Source: Streptomyces sp. CB01249
GTDB lineage: Bacteria > Actinomycetota > Actinomycetes > Streptomycetales > Streptomycetaceae
Length of the DNA stretch: 64,000 bases
Assembly: GCF_001905735.1 (NCBI RefSeq)
Contig: NZ_LISW01000009.1
Location: 470,666-534,665, forward strand
Direction of reading: 5' to 3'
The first letter of the stretch is position 1. Every line of letters starts with the position of its first letter. Below the pieces are notes generated by a model. That model ran no database searches. It saw only the letters and a program-made list of their open reading frames with translations, and was not told where the DNA came from. A program made the translations under genes and the position numbers. Shown here piece after piece: positions 8,671 through 17,320 of the stretch.

Positions 8671-9867
8671 GTGTCGACGGCATCCCGAGTCGCCACGCCC
8701 ATACCCACGGCCCATCCGGCCACCGGGGCGGCCACCTCTCTGCTGGACGCCTACGCGCCCGGCGCCCGCTTCCTCGCCACCCCCAGGCGCACCCTGCTGG
8801 CCCGGGGCGCCGCGCTCCAAGTGCCGCACGGCGCACAGCCGGTGGACCGGCGCGTGGCGGACACCCTGGCGCAGGCGGCCGACGCCGGGCAGCAATCGCC
8901 GGTCGTGATGGGCGCGATCCCGTTCGACCACACGCAGCCGGCCGCCCTGAGCGTGCCCACCGTGCTGCGCACCGCGCCGCCGCTCGCCTCCGACCCCCTC
9001 ATCGCCCTGCCCTCGCCCGGGGCGGACTCCCCCGGCTGGGAGATCCGGCAGGTCCCGGAGCCGGAGGTCTACGCGAAGGGCGTGGCCTCGGCCGTGGAGC
9101 GGATGTGGCGCGGCGAGTTCAGCAAGGTCGTCCTCGCGCGCACCCTCGAACTCACCTCGCCCGCACCGCTGGACGTGCCCGCCATGCTCCAGCGCCTGGC
9201 CCGCCGCGACCCGTCCGGCTACACCTTCGCGCTCCCTACCGGCCCCGGCCGCACCCTGATCGGCGCCAGCCCCGAACTCCTCGTCTCGCGCCGGGGCCGC
9301 CAGCTGGTCGCCAACCCCCTCGCGGGGTCCGCCCCGCGCAGCGACGACCTCGCCGAGGACGTCCGCCGGGCCGCCGCGCTCCTTGAGTCCGCGAAGGACC
9401 TCCACGAGCACGCCGTCGTCGTGGACGCCGTGCACCAGGCACTCGCCCCGTACTGCACGGGGATGACCGTGCCGCCCCGGCCGACGCTGATCCGCACCGC
9501 GACCATGTGGCACCTGTCCACCACGGTCACGGGCACGCTCACCGACCCGGACACCTCCGCGCTCACACTGGCCTGCGCCCTGCACCCCACCCCGGCGGTG
9601 TGCGGCACTCCGACGGCGACCGCCCGGCAGGTGCTGACCGAGACCGAGCCCTTCGACCGGGGCTACTTCACGGGCATGGTCGGCTGGGGCGACGCGAGCG
9701 GCGACGGGGAGTGGGTCGTCACCATCCGCTGCGCCGAGGCGGAGGAGCGCACGCTGCGCCTCTACGCCGGGGCGGGCGTCGTCGCGGCGTCCGAGCCCGA
9801 GGCGGAGACCGCCGAGACGGCCGCAAAGTTCCGCACCTTCCTGAGCGCGGTGGGCGCCGAGCTCTGA
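8671..9867 (+). CDS. dhbC: Isochorismate synthase (siderophore-type)
   Basis: A 398-aa chorismate-binding enzyme converting chorismate to isochorismate, the first step to 2,3-dihydroxybenzoate. It carries the typical C-terminal block: SKVVLARTLEL, LIGASPELLVSRRG, NPLAGSAPR, a CALHPTPAVCGTPT motif around 310 and the terminal LYAGAGVVAASEPEAE. The length equals that of EntC/DhbC. The siderophore context rather than menaquinone argues for DhbC. The start is GTG with GGAG seven bases upstream. An iron box about 127 bases upstream predicts derepression in iron limitation. The downstream genes of the pathway are not adjacent on this side. Confidence 0.93.
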   Translation: MSTASRVATPIPTAHPATGAATSLLDAYAPGARFLATPRRTLLARGAALQVPHGAQPVDRRVADTLAQAADAGQQSPVVMGAIPFDHTQPAALSVPTVLRTAPPLASDPLIALPSPGADSPGWEIRQVPEPEVYAKGVASAVERMWRGEFSKVVLARTLELTSPAPLDVPAMLQRLARRDPSGYTFALPTGPGRTLIGASPELLVSRRGRQLVANPLAGSAPRSDDLAEDVRRAAALLESAKDLHEHAVVVDAVHQALAPYCTGMTVPPRPTLIRTATMWHLSTTVTGTLTDPDTSALTLACALHPTPAVCGTPTATARQVLTETEPFDRGYFTGMVGWGDASGDGEWVVTIRCAEAEERTLRLYAGAGVVAASEPEAETAETAAKFRTFLSAVGAEL

Positions 9868-9876
9868 GCCGCTGTT

Positions 9877-10539
9877 CTACGCGGTCAGGGCGGCGGGCTC
9901 GCCGAGCCGGGCGGCCGCCGTCCGCCAGGCGGCGGTGACCGCGCACCGGGCCTGGGCGGTGGCCGCCGGGCCGTCGCCGTCGAGTCGCAGCGGCGGCCCG
10001 ACGTGGACGTGCAGCCGGGGGCGGCGCAGCGGAGCGGTGGCCAGGCCCGCGAGCTGCTTGGCGGCCGAGCCGGAGGTGACCCGGCGGGCCCCGGCCTGGC
10101 CCACCGGGATGACCGGCGCGCCAGTGCGGTGCGCGAGCCGGGCGAGGCCCCGATGGAAGGCGCCCGGCGCCGCTTCGGCCGCGTCCCCGCGGTCCGGCAG
10201 CCCGCCCTCCGCGTAGATGAGGATGTGCCGGCCCTGTTCCAGCGCCTCCTGGGCGAGAACGACGGCTCGCCCGGCGCGGGGGTCGCCCCGGTGCACGGGG
10301 ATGTGGCCCTCCCGGGCGAGGGCGCGGCCCAGCACGGGGACACGCCAGAGCCCGGCGGCCGCCATGACGACGGGCCGGGCGCCGAGGCTGCGGAGCGCCG
10401 CCAGGACGATCGCGGGGTCCGCGAGCGAGGTGTGGTTGGCGGCGATGATGCCGGCCGGGGGCAGTACGGCGTCCGTGTCGGTGGTGAGCGTCAACCGCCC
10501 GAAGGCGGGCACCAGTTGACCGGCAAGACGGCTGAGCAT
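9877..10539 (-). CDS. 1-acyl-glycerol-3-phosphate acyltransferase family protein (PlsC-like)
   Basis: A 220-aa acyltransferase of phospholipid metabolism. The catalytic HX4D motif appears as NHTSLADP and the phosphate-binding block as YAEGGLPDR (the family usually has FPEGTRS). The start at 10539 is preferred over 10572 because GGAG lies seven bases before it. It converges on the end of dhbC with only a nine-base gap, so it belongs to a different unit. Its lipid substrate is not deducible. Confidence 0.82.
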   Translation of the reverse strand: MLSRLAGQLVPAFGRLTLTTDTDAVLPPAGIIAANHTSLADPAIVLAALRSLGARPVVMAAAGLWRVPVLGRALAREGHIPVHRGDPRAGRAVVLAQEALEQGRHILIYAEGGLPDRGDAAEAAPGAFHRGLARLAHRTGAPVIPVGQAGARRVTSGSAAKQLAGLATAPLRRPRLHVHVGPPLRLDGDGPAATAQARCAVTAAWRTAAARLGEPAALTA

Positions 10540-10652
10540 GGGGATCTCCGGTTCGCTCGGGCGGAGTTCCATCGTTCCGCGCCGAACGCCCGTCCGGCTG
10601 AGCGGTGGTACTCATCCGCCGTGGGTACCCGGACCACCCCGCAACCCGCTCC

Positions 10653-11249
10653 TCACCGCCGTACGACGTCCGCGAGCACCGTGGTCACCAGCTTGCCGAC
10701 CGCCGCCGCGTCCGGCGGCCCGGGGTCCTCCCGGTCCGCGAAGAGCAGATGCCCGCCCCCGACCAGGGACAGGGTGAGCGAGTCGATGTCGGCACCGGCC
10801 GACACCCGGCCCAGCGCGCGCTCCTCGGTGAGGTAGCCGGAGACGGCGGCCGTGATCTGGGCGAGGACCGCGATCCCGCCCCCGGGCGTCGCCTCCCGCA
10901 GGCGGGCGCGCAGCTCGTCCCGGAAGGTGATCAGGGGGATGATCGCCACCGGCACCGGCCCGAAGAGGCCGGTCAGCGCGTCGGTGAGATTGCCGGCCAC
11001 GGTCCCCGTGCCGGCGCTCTCGCCCAGCGTCCGCGCCCGCGCGTCGAGTTCGGCGGCCCGGTCGAGCACGAGCTCGGCGAGGAAGGCGTCGAAGTCGGCG
11101 AAGTGCCGGTGCAGGACACCCTTGGCGCAGCCCGCCTCGTCGGTGACGGCCCTGCTGGTCAGGCCGCCCGCGCCGTCCCGCAGCAGGACGCGCTCGGCGG
11201 CGTCGAACAGCTGCTGCCGGGCGTCGCGAAGGTGCACTCCGGTCGGCAC
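10653..11249 (-). CDS. TetR-family transcriptional regulator
   Basis: A 198-aa one-domain-pair repressor. The N-terminal helix-turn-helix spans about residues 15-55 (ending CAKGVLHRHFADFDAFL), and the ligand-binding domain follows. GTG at 11249 has AGGAG seven bases upstream; an in-frame GTG at 11273 is possible. It is divergent from the methyltransferase at 11323 and a perfect palindrome lies in the shared gap, so it probably represses that gene and itself. The inducer is unknown. Confidence 0.87.
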   Translation of the reverse strand: MPTGVHLRDARQQLFDAAERVLLRDGAGGLTSRAVTDEAGCAKGVLHRHFADFDAFLAELVLDRAAELDARARTLGESAGTGTVAGNLTDALTGLFGPVPVAIIPLITFRDELRARLREATPGGGIAVLAQITAAVSGYLTEERALGRVSAGADIDSLTLSLVGGGHLLFADREDPGPPDAAAVGKLVTTVLADVVRR

Positions 11250-11287
11250 GTCCCCACTCCTCACCTCGTCCACGTCCCTGCCACACC

Positions 11288-11316
11288 TTGGCTTGTGGGC
11301 GCTTGCCCACTAAAGT
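11288..11316 (+). promoter_or_regulatory. Leaderless promoter with a palindromic operator in its spacer
   Basis: TTGGCT at 11288-11293 and TAAAGT at 11311-11316 are separated by 17 bases. That spacer holds the perfect inverted repeat GTGGGC-GCTT-GCCCAC (11295-11310). The expected transcription start falls on the ATG at 11323. A TetR dimer on the palindrome would occlude RNA polymerase directly. Confidence 0.72.
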
Positions 11317-11322
11317 GAACGC

Positions 11323-12138
11323 ATGCCCATTCTACCGCGAGAGCAGCCCGGTCCCCCGCCGCAGCCCCATCACGCCCGGCGGACCGCCGAGTCCTTCGGC
11401 ACGGACGCACGGCGTTACGACGAGGCCCGCCCCGCCTATCCCGACGACCTGGTGGCCCGGATCGTCGCCGGGAGCCCCGGGCCGGACGTGCTCGACGTCG
11501 GCTGCGGTACCGGGATCGCGGCCCGCCAGTTCCGGGCGGCGGGCTGCGCGGTGCTCGGGGTCGAACCGGACGCCCGGATGGCGGAGTTGGCCCGCGCGCA
11601 CGGCGTCGGGGTGGACGTGGCGACCTTCGAGGAGTGGGACCCGGCGGGCCGGATGTTCGACGCGGTGACCGCCGCCCAGTCGTGGCACTGGGTGGATCCG
11701 GCGGTGGGCGCCGGGAAGGCGGCCCGGGTGCTGCGGCCGGGCGGGCGCCTGGCGGTCTTCGGGCACGTCTTCGAGCCGCCCGCCGCGGTGGCGGAGCCGT
11801 TCGCGGCGGCCTTCCGCCGGGTGGCCCCGGACTCGCCGTTCAGCGGTCAGCCGGCCCGGCGCCCGCTGGACGCGTACCGGGCGGGGTACGCGAAGACCGC
11901 CGAACAGATCGGCGCGACCGGGCACTTCCACGCACCGGAGCAGTGGCAGTTCGACTGGGAGCGCTCCTACACCCGGGACCAGTGGCTCGGCCTGCTCCCG
12001 ACCACGGGCGGCCTCACCCGGCTCCGCCCCGAGCAGCTGACGGAGATCCTGACGGCGGTGGGCGAGGCCATCGACGCACTGGGCGGCCGCTTCACCATGG
12101 AGTACGTCACCCTGGCGACGACCGCCGTGCGCAGTTAG
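11323..12138 (+). CDS. Class I SAM-dependent methyltransferase
   Basis: A 271-aa methyltransferase with SAM-binding motif I LDVGCGTGIAA (about 58-68), an acidic residue at the end of the next strand (GVEPDARM), motif II-like FDAVTAAQSWHWVD and post-motif LRPGGRLAVFGH. The NAxxFGxDAxxYDxxRPxYP-type opening (SFGTDARRYDEARPAYP) is common in the methyltransferase-11/25 group. No ribosome site precedes the ATG, which agrees with a leaderless mRNA. It is divergent from the TetR gene. The methyl acceptor is unknown. Confidence 0.88.
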   Translation: MPILPREQPGPPPQPHHARRTAESFGTDARRYDEARPAYPDDLVARIVAGSPGPDVLDVGCGTGIAARQFRAAGCAVLGVEPDARMAELARAHGVGVDVATFEEWDPAGRMFDAVTAAQSWHWVDPAVGAGKAARVLRPGGRLAVFGHVFEPPAAVAEPFAAAFRRVAPDSPFSGQPARRPLDAYRAGYAKTAEQIGATGHFHAPEQWQFDWERSYTRDQWLGLLPTTGGLTRLRPEQLTEILTAVGEAIDALGGRFTMEYVTLATTAVRS

Positions 12139-14090
12139 CCGATCAGGTCCGGGGCGCGCAGCATCTCGTCCGGGATGCCCCAGGCGTCCACGAGGTCCAC
12201 CGCGAGCGGCCGGACCTTGCGGCAGAGGTCGTTCACCTCGCGGCTGATCGCCTTGGAGCGCTGGACGGTCAGCCGGCCGTGCTCCATGAACCAGGCCCGG
12301 TCCGCCTCGATGGCGGAGAGCGCGAAGAGGTCGCACAGCAGGCGCAGCGCCTCCTTGTCGCCGCCGTCGGGCAGGGCGCGCACCCGGTCCGTGAACGCCT
12401 CCAGGACGAGCCGTTCGACGTGGGCGCGGGCGACGGCGATGACGTGGTCCTGGACGCGGGAGAAGACGGCGCCCGGGTCCTCGTGCGCGTCCATTCCGCG
12501 CTTGAGCCTGCGGGCCACCCCGGCGAGCATGTGCTCCTCGCGGAAGCGGACCATGGCGAGCTGGTACTCCGGGTCGAGCAGCCCGGCCTCCCGGTCCCAC
12601 TCGTCGCCGCCCGGCAGCAGGTCCCGGACCCGCTCCAGGAGCTTGTGGGCGGAGGTCTTCTCCAGGACCGTCTCGACGGCGAGCCCGGCGACGTGGCGGA
12701 CGGTCCCGAGCTGGTCCAGGTCCTCGAACTCACTCGCGTAATGGGTGAGCAGGCCCTTGGCGACGAGCTGGAGCAGGACGTGGTTGTCGCCCTCGAACGT
12801 GGTGAAGATGTCGCTGTCGGCCTTGAGCGCGGCGAACCGGTTGACGCTGAGGTAGCCGGCGCCGCCGCACGCCTCGCGGCACTCCTGGACGACCCGGGTG
12901 GCGTGCCAGGTGGCGAGCGCCTTGGTGCCGGCGGCCCGGGATTCGAGGAGGCGCCGGGCCTGCGGGTCGTCCCCGGTGCCGGAGAAGACGTCGTGCAGCT
13001 GGGCGCGTACGGCGTCCTGCGCGAAGTGCAGTGCGTACGTACGGGCGAGGAGCGGCAGCAGGCGGCGCTGGTGCAGTCCGTAGTCGAGGAGCAGCTGCTC
13101 CTCCGTGTCCGGGGCGGCCGCGAACTGCCGCCGCCGCACGGCGTACTTGGTGGCGACGGCGAGGGCCACCTTGGCCGCGCCGACCCCGGCTCCGGCGACG
13201 CTGACCCGGCCCTGCACGAGGGTGCCGAGCATGGTGAAGAACCGCCGTCCGGGGTTCTCGATGGGGCTCTCGTAGACGCCCTCGGCGGTGACGTCGGCGA
13301 ACCGGTTGAGCAGCGCCTCGCGGTCCACGCGCACCCCGTCGAAGCGGATGCGGCCGTTGTCGACGCCGTTGAGGCCCATCTTGCGCCCGTCGTCCTCGAT
13401 CCGGACGCCGGGCACCACCTCGCCGTCCTGCCGGACCCGTACGACGAAGGCGTGCACGCCCTCGGCCTTCCCGGCCACTTCCAGCTGGGCGAAGACGACC
13501 GCGAGCTCCGCGTGGCGGGCGGCGTTTCCGATGTAGTCCTTGCACGCCTCGTCGTCCGGGGTGGTCAGGACGAACTCCTGGGTGGCGGGGTCGTACCGCG
13601 CGACCGTACCGAGCGACTGCACGTCGGAGCCGTGCCCGGTCTCGGTCATCGCGAAGCACCCCATCAGGCGCCCGGTGATCAGGTCCGGCAGATACGCCCG
13701 GTGGTGGCGCTCGGTGCCCAGCTGGAGGATCGCGCCGCCGAAGAGCCCGAACTGCACACCCACCTTGACCAGCACGGACAGATCCCCGAAGGCGAGCGTC
13801 TCGAACGCGGCGATGGACGCCCCGACGTCACCGCCTCCGCCGTACTCCTTCGGGAACCCCATCCCGGTCTGCCCGGTCGCGGCCATCTCGACCACGATCT
13901 CCCGCACCCGCTCGCGATACGCGTCGATGCCGAGCTCCTCGGCCTCCTCCAGCACGGAGGCGTACGCGACCAGATTGCTCCGTACGAGATCCCGGATCCC
14001 GGCGTAGTCCCCGTCGAGCACCCGGGTCAGCCCCGGTACGTCGATCTCGGGCTGTACGTATCCGGCAGCGGGCGTGTTCTCAGTGACCAT
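12135..14090 (-). CDS. Acyl-CoA dehydrogenase / acyl-CoA oxidase-like flavoenzyme
   Basis: A 651-aa FAD enzyme of fatty acyl-CoA beta-oxidation, larger than standard acyl-CoA dehydrogenases (about 380-400 aa) and close to acyl-CoA oxidases. Signs are the flavin-binding AMTETGHGSDVQSLGT near 200, KMGLNGVDNGRIRFDGVRV, a central helical bundle and the ACGGAGYLSVNRF...FTTFEGDNHVLLQL region, where the Glu of FEGDN aligns with the oxidase catalytic base. A C-terminal oxidase-type helical domain follows. Whether electrons go to oxygen or to ETF cannot be told from the sequence. Its stop overlaps the convergent methyltransferase stop by four bases. Confidence 0.88.
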   Translation of the reverse strand: MVTENTPAAGYVQPEIDVPGLTRVLDGDYAGIRDLVRSNLVAYASVLEEAEELGIDAYRERVREIVVEMAATGQTGMGFPKEYGGGGDVGASIAAFETLAFGDLSVLVKVGVQFGLFGGAILQLGTERHHRAYLPDLITGRLMGCFAMTETGHGSDVQSLGTVARYDPATQEFVLTTPDDEACKDYIGNAARHAELAVVFAQLEVAGKAEGVHAFVVRVRQDGEVVPGVRIEDDGRKMGLNGVDNGRIRFDGVRVDREALLNRFADVTAEGVYESPIENPGRRFFTMLGTLVQGRVSVAGAGVGAAKVALAVATKYAVRRRQFAAAPDTEEQLLLDYGLHQRRLLPLLARTYALHFAQDAVRAQLHDVFSGTGDDPQARRLLESRAAGTKALATWHATRVVQECREACGGAGYLSVNRFAALKADSDIFTTFEGDNHVLLQLVAKGLLTHYASEFEDLDQLGTVRHVAGLAVETVLEKTSAHKLLERVRDLLPGGDEWDREAGLLDPEYQLAMVRFREEHMLAGVARRLKRGMDAHEDPGAVFSRVQDHVIAVARAHVERLVLEAFTDRVRALPDGGDKEALRLLCDLFALSAIEADRAWFMEHGRLTVQRSKAISREVNDLCRKVRPLAVDLVDAWGIPDEMLRAPDLIG

Positions 14091-14148
14091 GCACCTTCGC
14101 TACCCCGCCCCGGGGCGATCAAGCGACCGGGCCGGGTACGCCCCGGGT

Positions 14149-15282
14149 TCAGGAGCCCGCGACGATCCGGCCGACGACGGCCGCGGCCCGTTCGGAACCC
14201 GCCCTCAGCCACCGGCCCAGGTGCTCCCGCACCGCGAGCGCGACGCACGCCCGCACTTCGTTGTTGCCCAGCCGCTCGCGGATGGCACCCAGGAACTCGG
14301 GACGGTCGAGCTTCACGGACACGACAGCCGTCAGCCCCTCGCCGACGCGGTCGGCGGGTATGTCGGGGTCCATGGGCGCGAGGAGCCCGCTCTCGCGTGC
14401 GTACGTACTGACCGCGGCTGCCACTCCGTCGTGGAAGCCCACCACATGGGTGCCCGAGAGAGTCGCCCGGCTGTTGGCGAAGCTCCGCACCCGCTCCCCC
14501 GGACGGTCGCACCAGCGGAAGGCCAGGTCCATCACCCCGGCCATGCGGGCGTCCTCGTGCGCGAAGGCGACGGTGTCGCCGGGGCCGTGCGCCGCCTCGT
14601 GGCCGTCGAGGAAACCGACGAAGTCACGCGTGCCGCCGGGGAAGCACAGGCGTGCCGAACGGGCCTCGTCCGGGCGGCGCCGATCGGTCAGGGAGAGGTC
14701 CAGGCCCGGGTTCAGAAAGGCCAGTTCCCGCAACCGGTCCTCCAGCGCGTCGGCGGAGACCTCGGCGGACCCGAAGATGTCGGCGTCGGGCCAGAACGTG
14801 ATCACGGTGCCGTTCCGGGCCGTTGTGCCCGTCTCGGTGAGCGGGGTGACGGCGGCGCCGCGCGCGTACTCCTGCGCCCACCGGACCCCGTCGTACCGCA
14901 CCTCGGCCGTCATCCGGCGCGACAGCGCGTTGACGACGGCGGGCCCCACGCCGAAGTCACCGAGCAGCACACGATCACGGCCTTGGAATCCTGTCCCGGG
15001 CCCTCTACGGGTGAGCCGGGCTTCGAGTCCGGGGCCGTCGGCCTCGCCCGCCACGTCGTCGGCGACCCGCACGCCACCGTCCGCGGTCAGGGTGATGTCG
15101 ACGGAGGCGGCCCTTCCGGCCGGCGTCCCGTTCACCGGCCGGTCCGCGATCTCGTAGACCAGGACGTGCAGGCCGCGCGGGCCGGTCGAGCCGATGTACA
15201 TTCCGGGCCGCTTGCGGAATGCGTCCGCGCCGTACAACGCCTGGATGTCGCTCTCCTCGTACGCGGTGACCTTCTCGTCCAC
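14149..15282 (-). CDS. GyrB/ParE-like protein: ATPase and transducer domains only, active site degenerate
   Basis: A 377-aa homologue of the N-terminal half of GyrB. It keeps the opening KRPGMYIGSTGPRGLHVLVYE (residues 24-44) and the transducer block GLTAVVSVKLDRPEF, but ends where the TOPRIM domain should begin. Key ATPase residues are altered: the magnesium-binding Asn of VVDN is Arg48, the GRGIP turn reads VAGEADG, the ATP-lid glycine loop is scrambled, and the QTKxKL lysine motif is GAIRERL. The catalytic Glu44 remains. GTG at 15282 is chosen because homology begins there and GGGGAGGG lies just before it; the open frame upstream looks non-coding. It is probably a retired or repurposed paralogue. 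Confidence 0.8.
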   Translation of the reverse strand: MDEKVTAYEESDIQALYGADAFRKRPGMYIGSTGPRGLHVLVYEIADRPVNGTPAGRAASVDITLTADGGVRVADDVAGEADGPGLEARLTRRGPGTGFQGRDRVLLGDFGVGPAVVNALSRRMTAEVRYDGVRWAQEYARGAAVTPLTETGTTARNGTVITFWPDADIFGSAEVSADALEDRLRELAFLNPGLDLSLTDRRRPDEARSARLCFPGGTRDFVGFLDGHEAAHGPGDTVAFAHEDARMAGVMDLAFRWCDRPGERVRSFANSRATLSGTHVVGFHDGVAAAVSTYARESGLLAPMDPDIPADRVGEGLTAVVSVKLDRPEFLGAIRERLGNNEVRACVALAVREHLGRWLRAGSERAAAVVGRIVAGS

Positions 15283-15517
15283 GACGCCCTCCCCGGGTTG
15301 TCCAACAGGCGCGCCCAGGCTAGCCGTTTCGCGATGAAACACCAGGTCAGAGCCATGACGGAAAGGCCGCAGACAGCCGCTCACGCACCTGCCGCGCACC
15401 CGCCGCAACCGCGGCATCCAAACCCTCGGCAGACTGCGCCGACCGGCCCGCCGAGGGCGGGGATGACGCCTTTCTCCGCGGAGCCGCAGCGCCGTTTTCA
15501 TCCGGACGACACGAGAA

Positions 15518-15563
15518 CGCCGCCGGGCCGGAGGCGGCGCGAGGCCGTTCCGGCCCGGCGGCG
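15518..15563 (-). terminator. Hairpin terminator after the MFS efflux gene
   Basis: A perfect 15-bp stem (15518-15532 with 15549-15563) around a 16-base loop lies 23 bases beyond the stop of the transporter at 15586. The rest of the roughly 300-base gap up to 15282/15586 holds nothing else recognisable except the upstream region of the GyrB-like gene. Confidence 0.7.
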
Positions 15564-15585
15564 TCCGCCGGGCAGTGCCGTGTGC

Positions 15586-17076
15586 TCAGTGGCCGACCAT
15601 CGCGGTCGGGTCCGCCGCCTTGACCTTCCTGCGGGGCAGCAGCAGGGCGGGGACGAGGCAGACCGCGATGAGGATGGCCGCCACCAGGAACACCGAGGCG
15701 AACGCGTCGCCCATCTGGTCCTTGATGCCGGCCGGGGTCCTCGCGGTGATGTCCTTGAGGCCGTTGGTGAGGAGCACCGAGAACAGGGCGGTGCCGATGG
15801 AGGCGGCGACCTGCTGGACGATGTTCATCAGGGTCGAGCCACGGGCGACCGTGTGCTCCCTCAGGGTGGCCAGCGCCGAGGCCATGATCGGCATCATCGA
15901 GGCACCCATGCCGAGGCCCATGATGAAGAGCGCGGTGATGATGTACGCGTAGGACGTGTCGGCGGTGAGCTGCGTGAACATGCCCATGCCGACGGTGATG
16001 ACCACGATGCCGGTGATCACGATCTTGCCGGGGCCGATGCGGTCGGCGAGCATGCCGGCGATCGGCATGGTGATCATCGCGCCGATGCCCTGCGGGGCGA
16101 GCAGCACGCCCGAGTCGAGCGCCGACTCCCCGCGCACCTGCTGGAAGTAGAGCGGGAACAGCAGGCTGGCGCCGAAGAACGCCATGGCGAACAGCGACAT
16201 GGCGATCACCGCGACGCTCAGGTCACGGTTCTGGAAGAGCCGCAGATCGATGAGCGGGTGGATGTTGGCGGGCCGCAGCGCCCACGGTACGAACGCGGCG
16301 ACGAGCACCAGACCGATGATCGCGGGTATGAGCACCTTGGCGGCCCAGACGGTGCCGGTCTCCGGGATGGAGGAGACGCCGTACAGGAAGGACGCGAGGC
16401 CGGGCGAGAGCAGCAGCACGCCCACCCAGTCGAAGGTCTCGGACGGCTCCACGTTGTCCTTGGGCAGCACCAGCGCCGCGTACACGAGCGCGATCGCGCC
16501 GATCGGCAGGTTGATCAGGAAGATCCAGTGCCAGGAGGCGATGTCGATCAGCCAACCGCCCAGAATGGGGCCGAAGATGGGGCCGAGGAGCATCGGAATG
16601 CCGAGCACGGCCATCACCCGGCCGACCCGCTCGGGGCCGGCCGCACGCGTCAGAATCGTCATACCGAGCGGCATCAGCATGCCGCCGCCCAGGCCCTGGA
16701 TCACCCGGAAGGCGACCAGCATCTCCAGCGAGTTAGCCGCGGCACACAGCGCCGACCCGGCCGCGAACAGCGCGACCGCGAGCAGATAGAGACGTTTTGT
16801 CCCGAACCTGTCCGCTGCCCAGCCGGTGAGCGGGATGACGCTCGCCAGGGCCAGCGTGTAGCCGGTCATCGTCCAGGCGACCTGGGCCGAGGTGGCCGCG
16901 AACTCCTTCTGGAACGTCTGCAGTCCGACCGAGACCACGGTGATGTCCAGGATCGACATGATCCCGCCGAGCACGACCACTCCGGCCACGAGGAGGACCT
17001 TGCTGTCCAGCTTGTCGCTGGAGGCACCACCACCTCCCCCCGGAGGGCTCGATTCATTCTTCTGCAACGTGGTCAT
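15586..17076 (-). CDS. MFS drug efflux transporter, DHA2 (EmrB/QacA) family
   Basis: A 496-aa protein with 14 predicted membrane helices. It shows the family motifs LDITVVSVGL in helix 1, motif A GWAADRFGTKRLY between helices 2 and 3, and motif C-like MLLGPIFGPILGGWLID in helix 5. It should export toxic compounds using the proton gradient. It is divergent from a TetR regulator at 17321, the usual arrangement for an inducible efflux pump. A Gly/Pro-rich N-terminal tail precedes helix 1. Confidence 0.93.
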   Translation of the reverse strand: MTTLQKNESSPPGGGGGASSDKLDSKVLLVAGVVVLGGIMSILDITVVSVGLQTFQKEFAATSAQVAWTMTGYTLALASVIPLTGWAADRFGTKRLYLLAVALFAAGSALCAAANSLEMLVAFRVIQGLGGGMLMPLGMTILTRAAGPERVGRVMAVLGIPMLLGPIFGPILGGWLIDIASWHWIFLINLPIGAIALVYAALVLPKDNVEPSETFDWVGVLLLSPGLASFLYGVSSIPETGTVWAAKVLIPAIIGLVLVAAFVPWALRPANIHPLIDLRLFQNRDLSVAVIAMSLFAMAFFGASLLFPLYFQQVRGESALDSGVLLAPQGIGAMITMPIAGMLADRIGPGKIVITGIVVITVGMGMFTQLTADTSYAYIITALFIMGLGMGASMMPIMASALATLREHTVARGSTLMNIVQQVAASIGTALFSVLLTNGLKDITARTPAGIKDQMGDAFASVFLVAAILIAVCLVPALLLPRRKVKAADPTAMVGH

Positions 17077-17256
17077 GACTCACCTTTCGGAGAAGCTGCG
17101 GGGCCACCCGGGGCCCGCTCGATCTGTCCACCCCCCGCGACCTCCGGCTGGTGGCAACGGTGCGCTCCGGCGGGCATGAATACGGAATCCGCCCTTCCAT
17201 CGGGCGGTCGGAGCTCCACCGGGGCACGGTCCACGACGGACGACTCACCGGGCGGG

Positions 17257-17285
17257 ATTCATGCGATCCGTTGTGGAACATGAAT
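17257..17285. promoter_or_regulatory. Inverted repeat between divergent TetR and efflux genes
   Basis: ATTCATG (17257-17263) and CATGAAT (17279-17285) form a 7-base inverted repeat with centres 22 bases apart. It sits between the MFS start (17076) and the TetR start (17321) and is a candidate operator. There is no independent support for binding. Confidence 0.4.
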
Positions 17286-17320
17286 GTACCAGCGCCGGTA
17301 GGCCAGTATCTTTTGGATTG

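Noticed and set aside
11634..14411. A long plus-strand open frame opposite the acyl-CoA oxidase-like gene
   Set aside because: Low-complexity translation, no ribosome site, and fully antisense to a gene with clear flavoenzyme motifs.
14074..17283. A long plus-strand open frame spanning the GyrB-like and MFS genes
   Set aside because: Asp/Arg/Gly-rich and repetitive with no homology-like features; it is the shadow of two real minus-strand genes.
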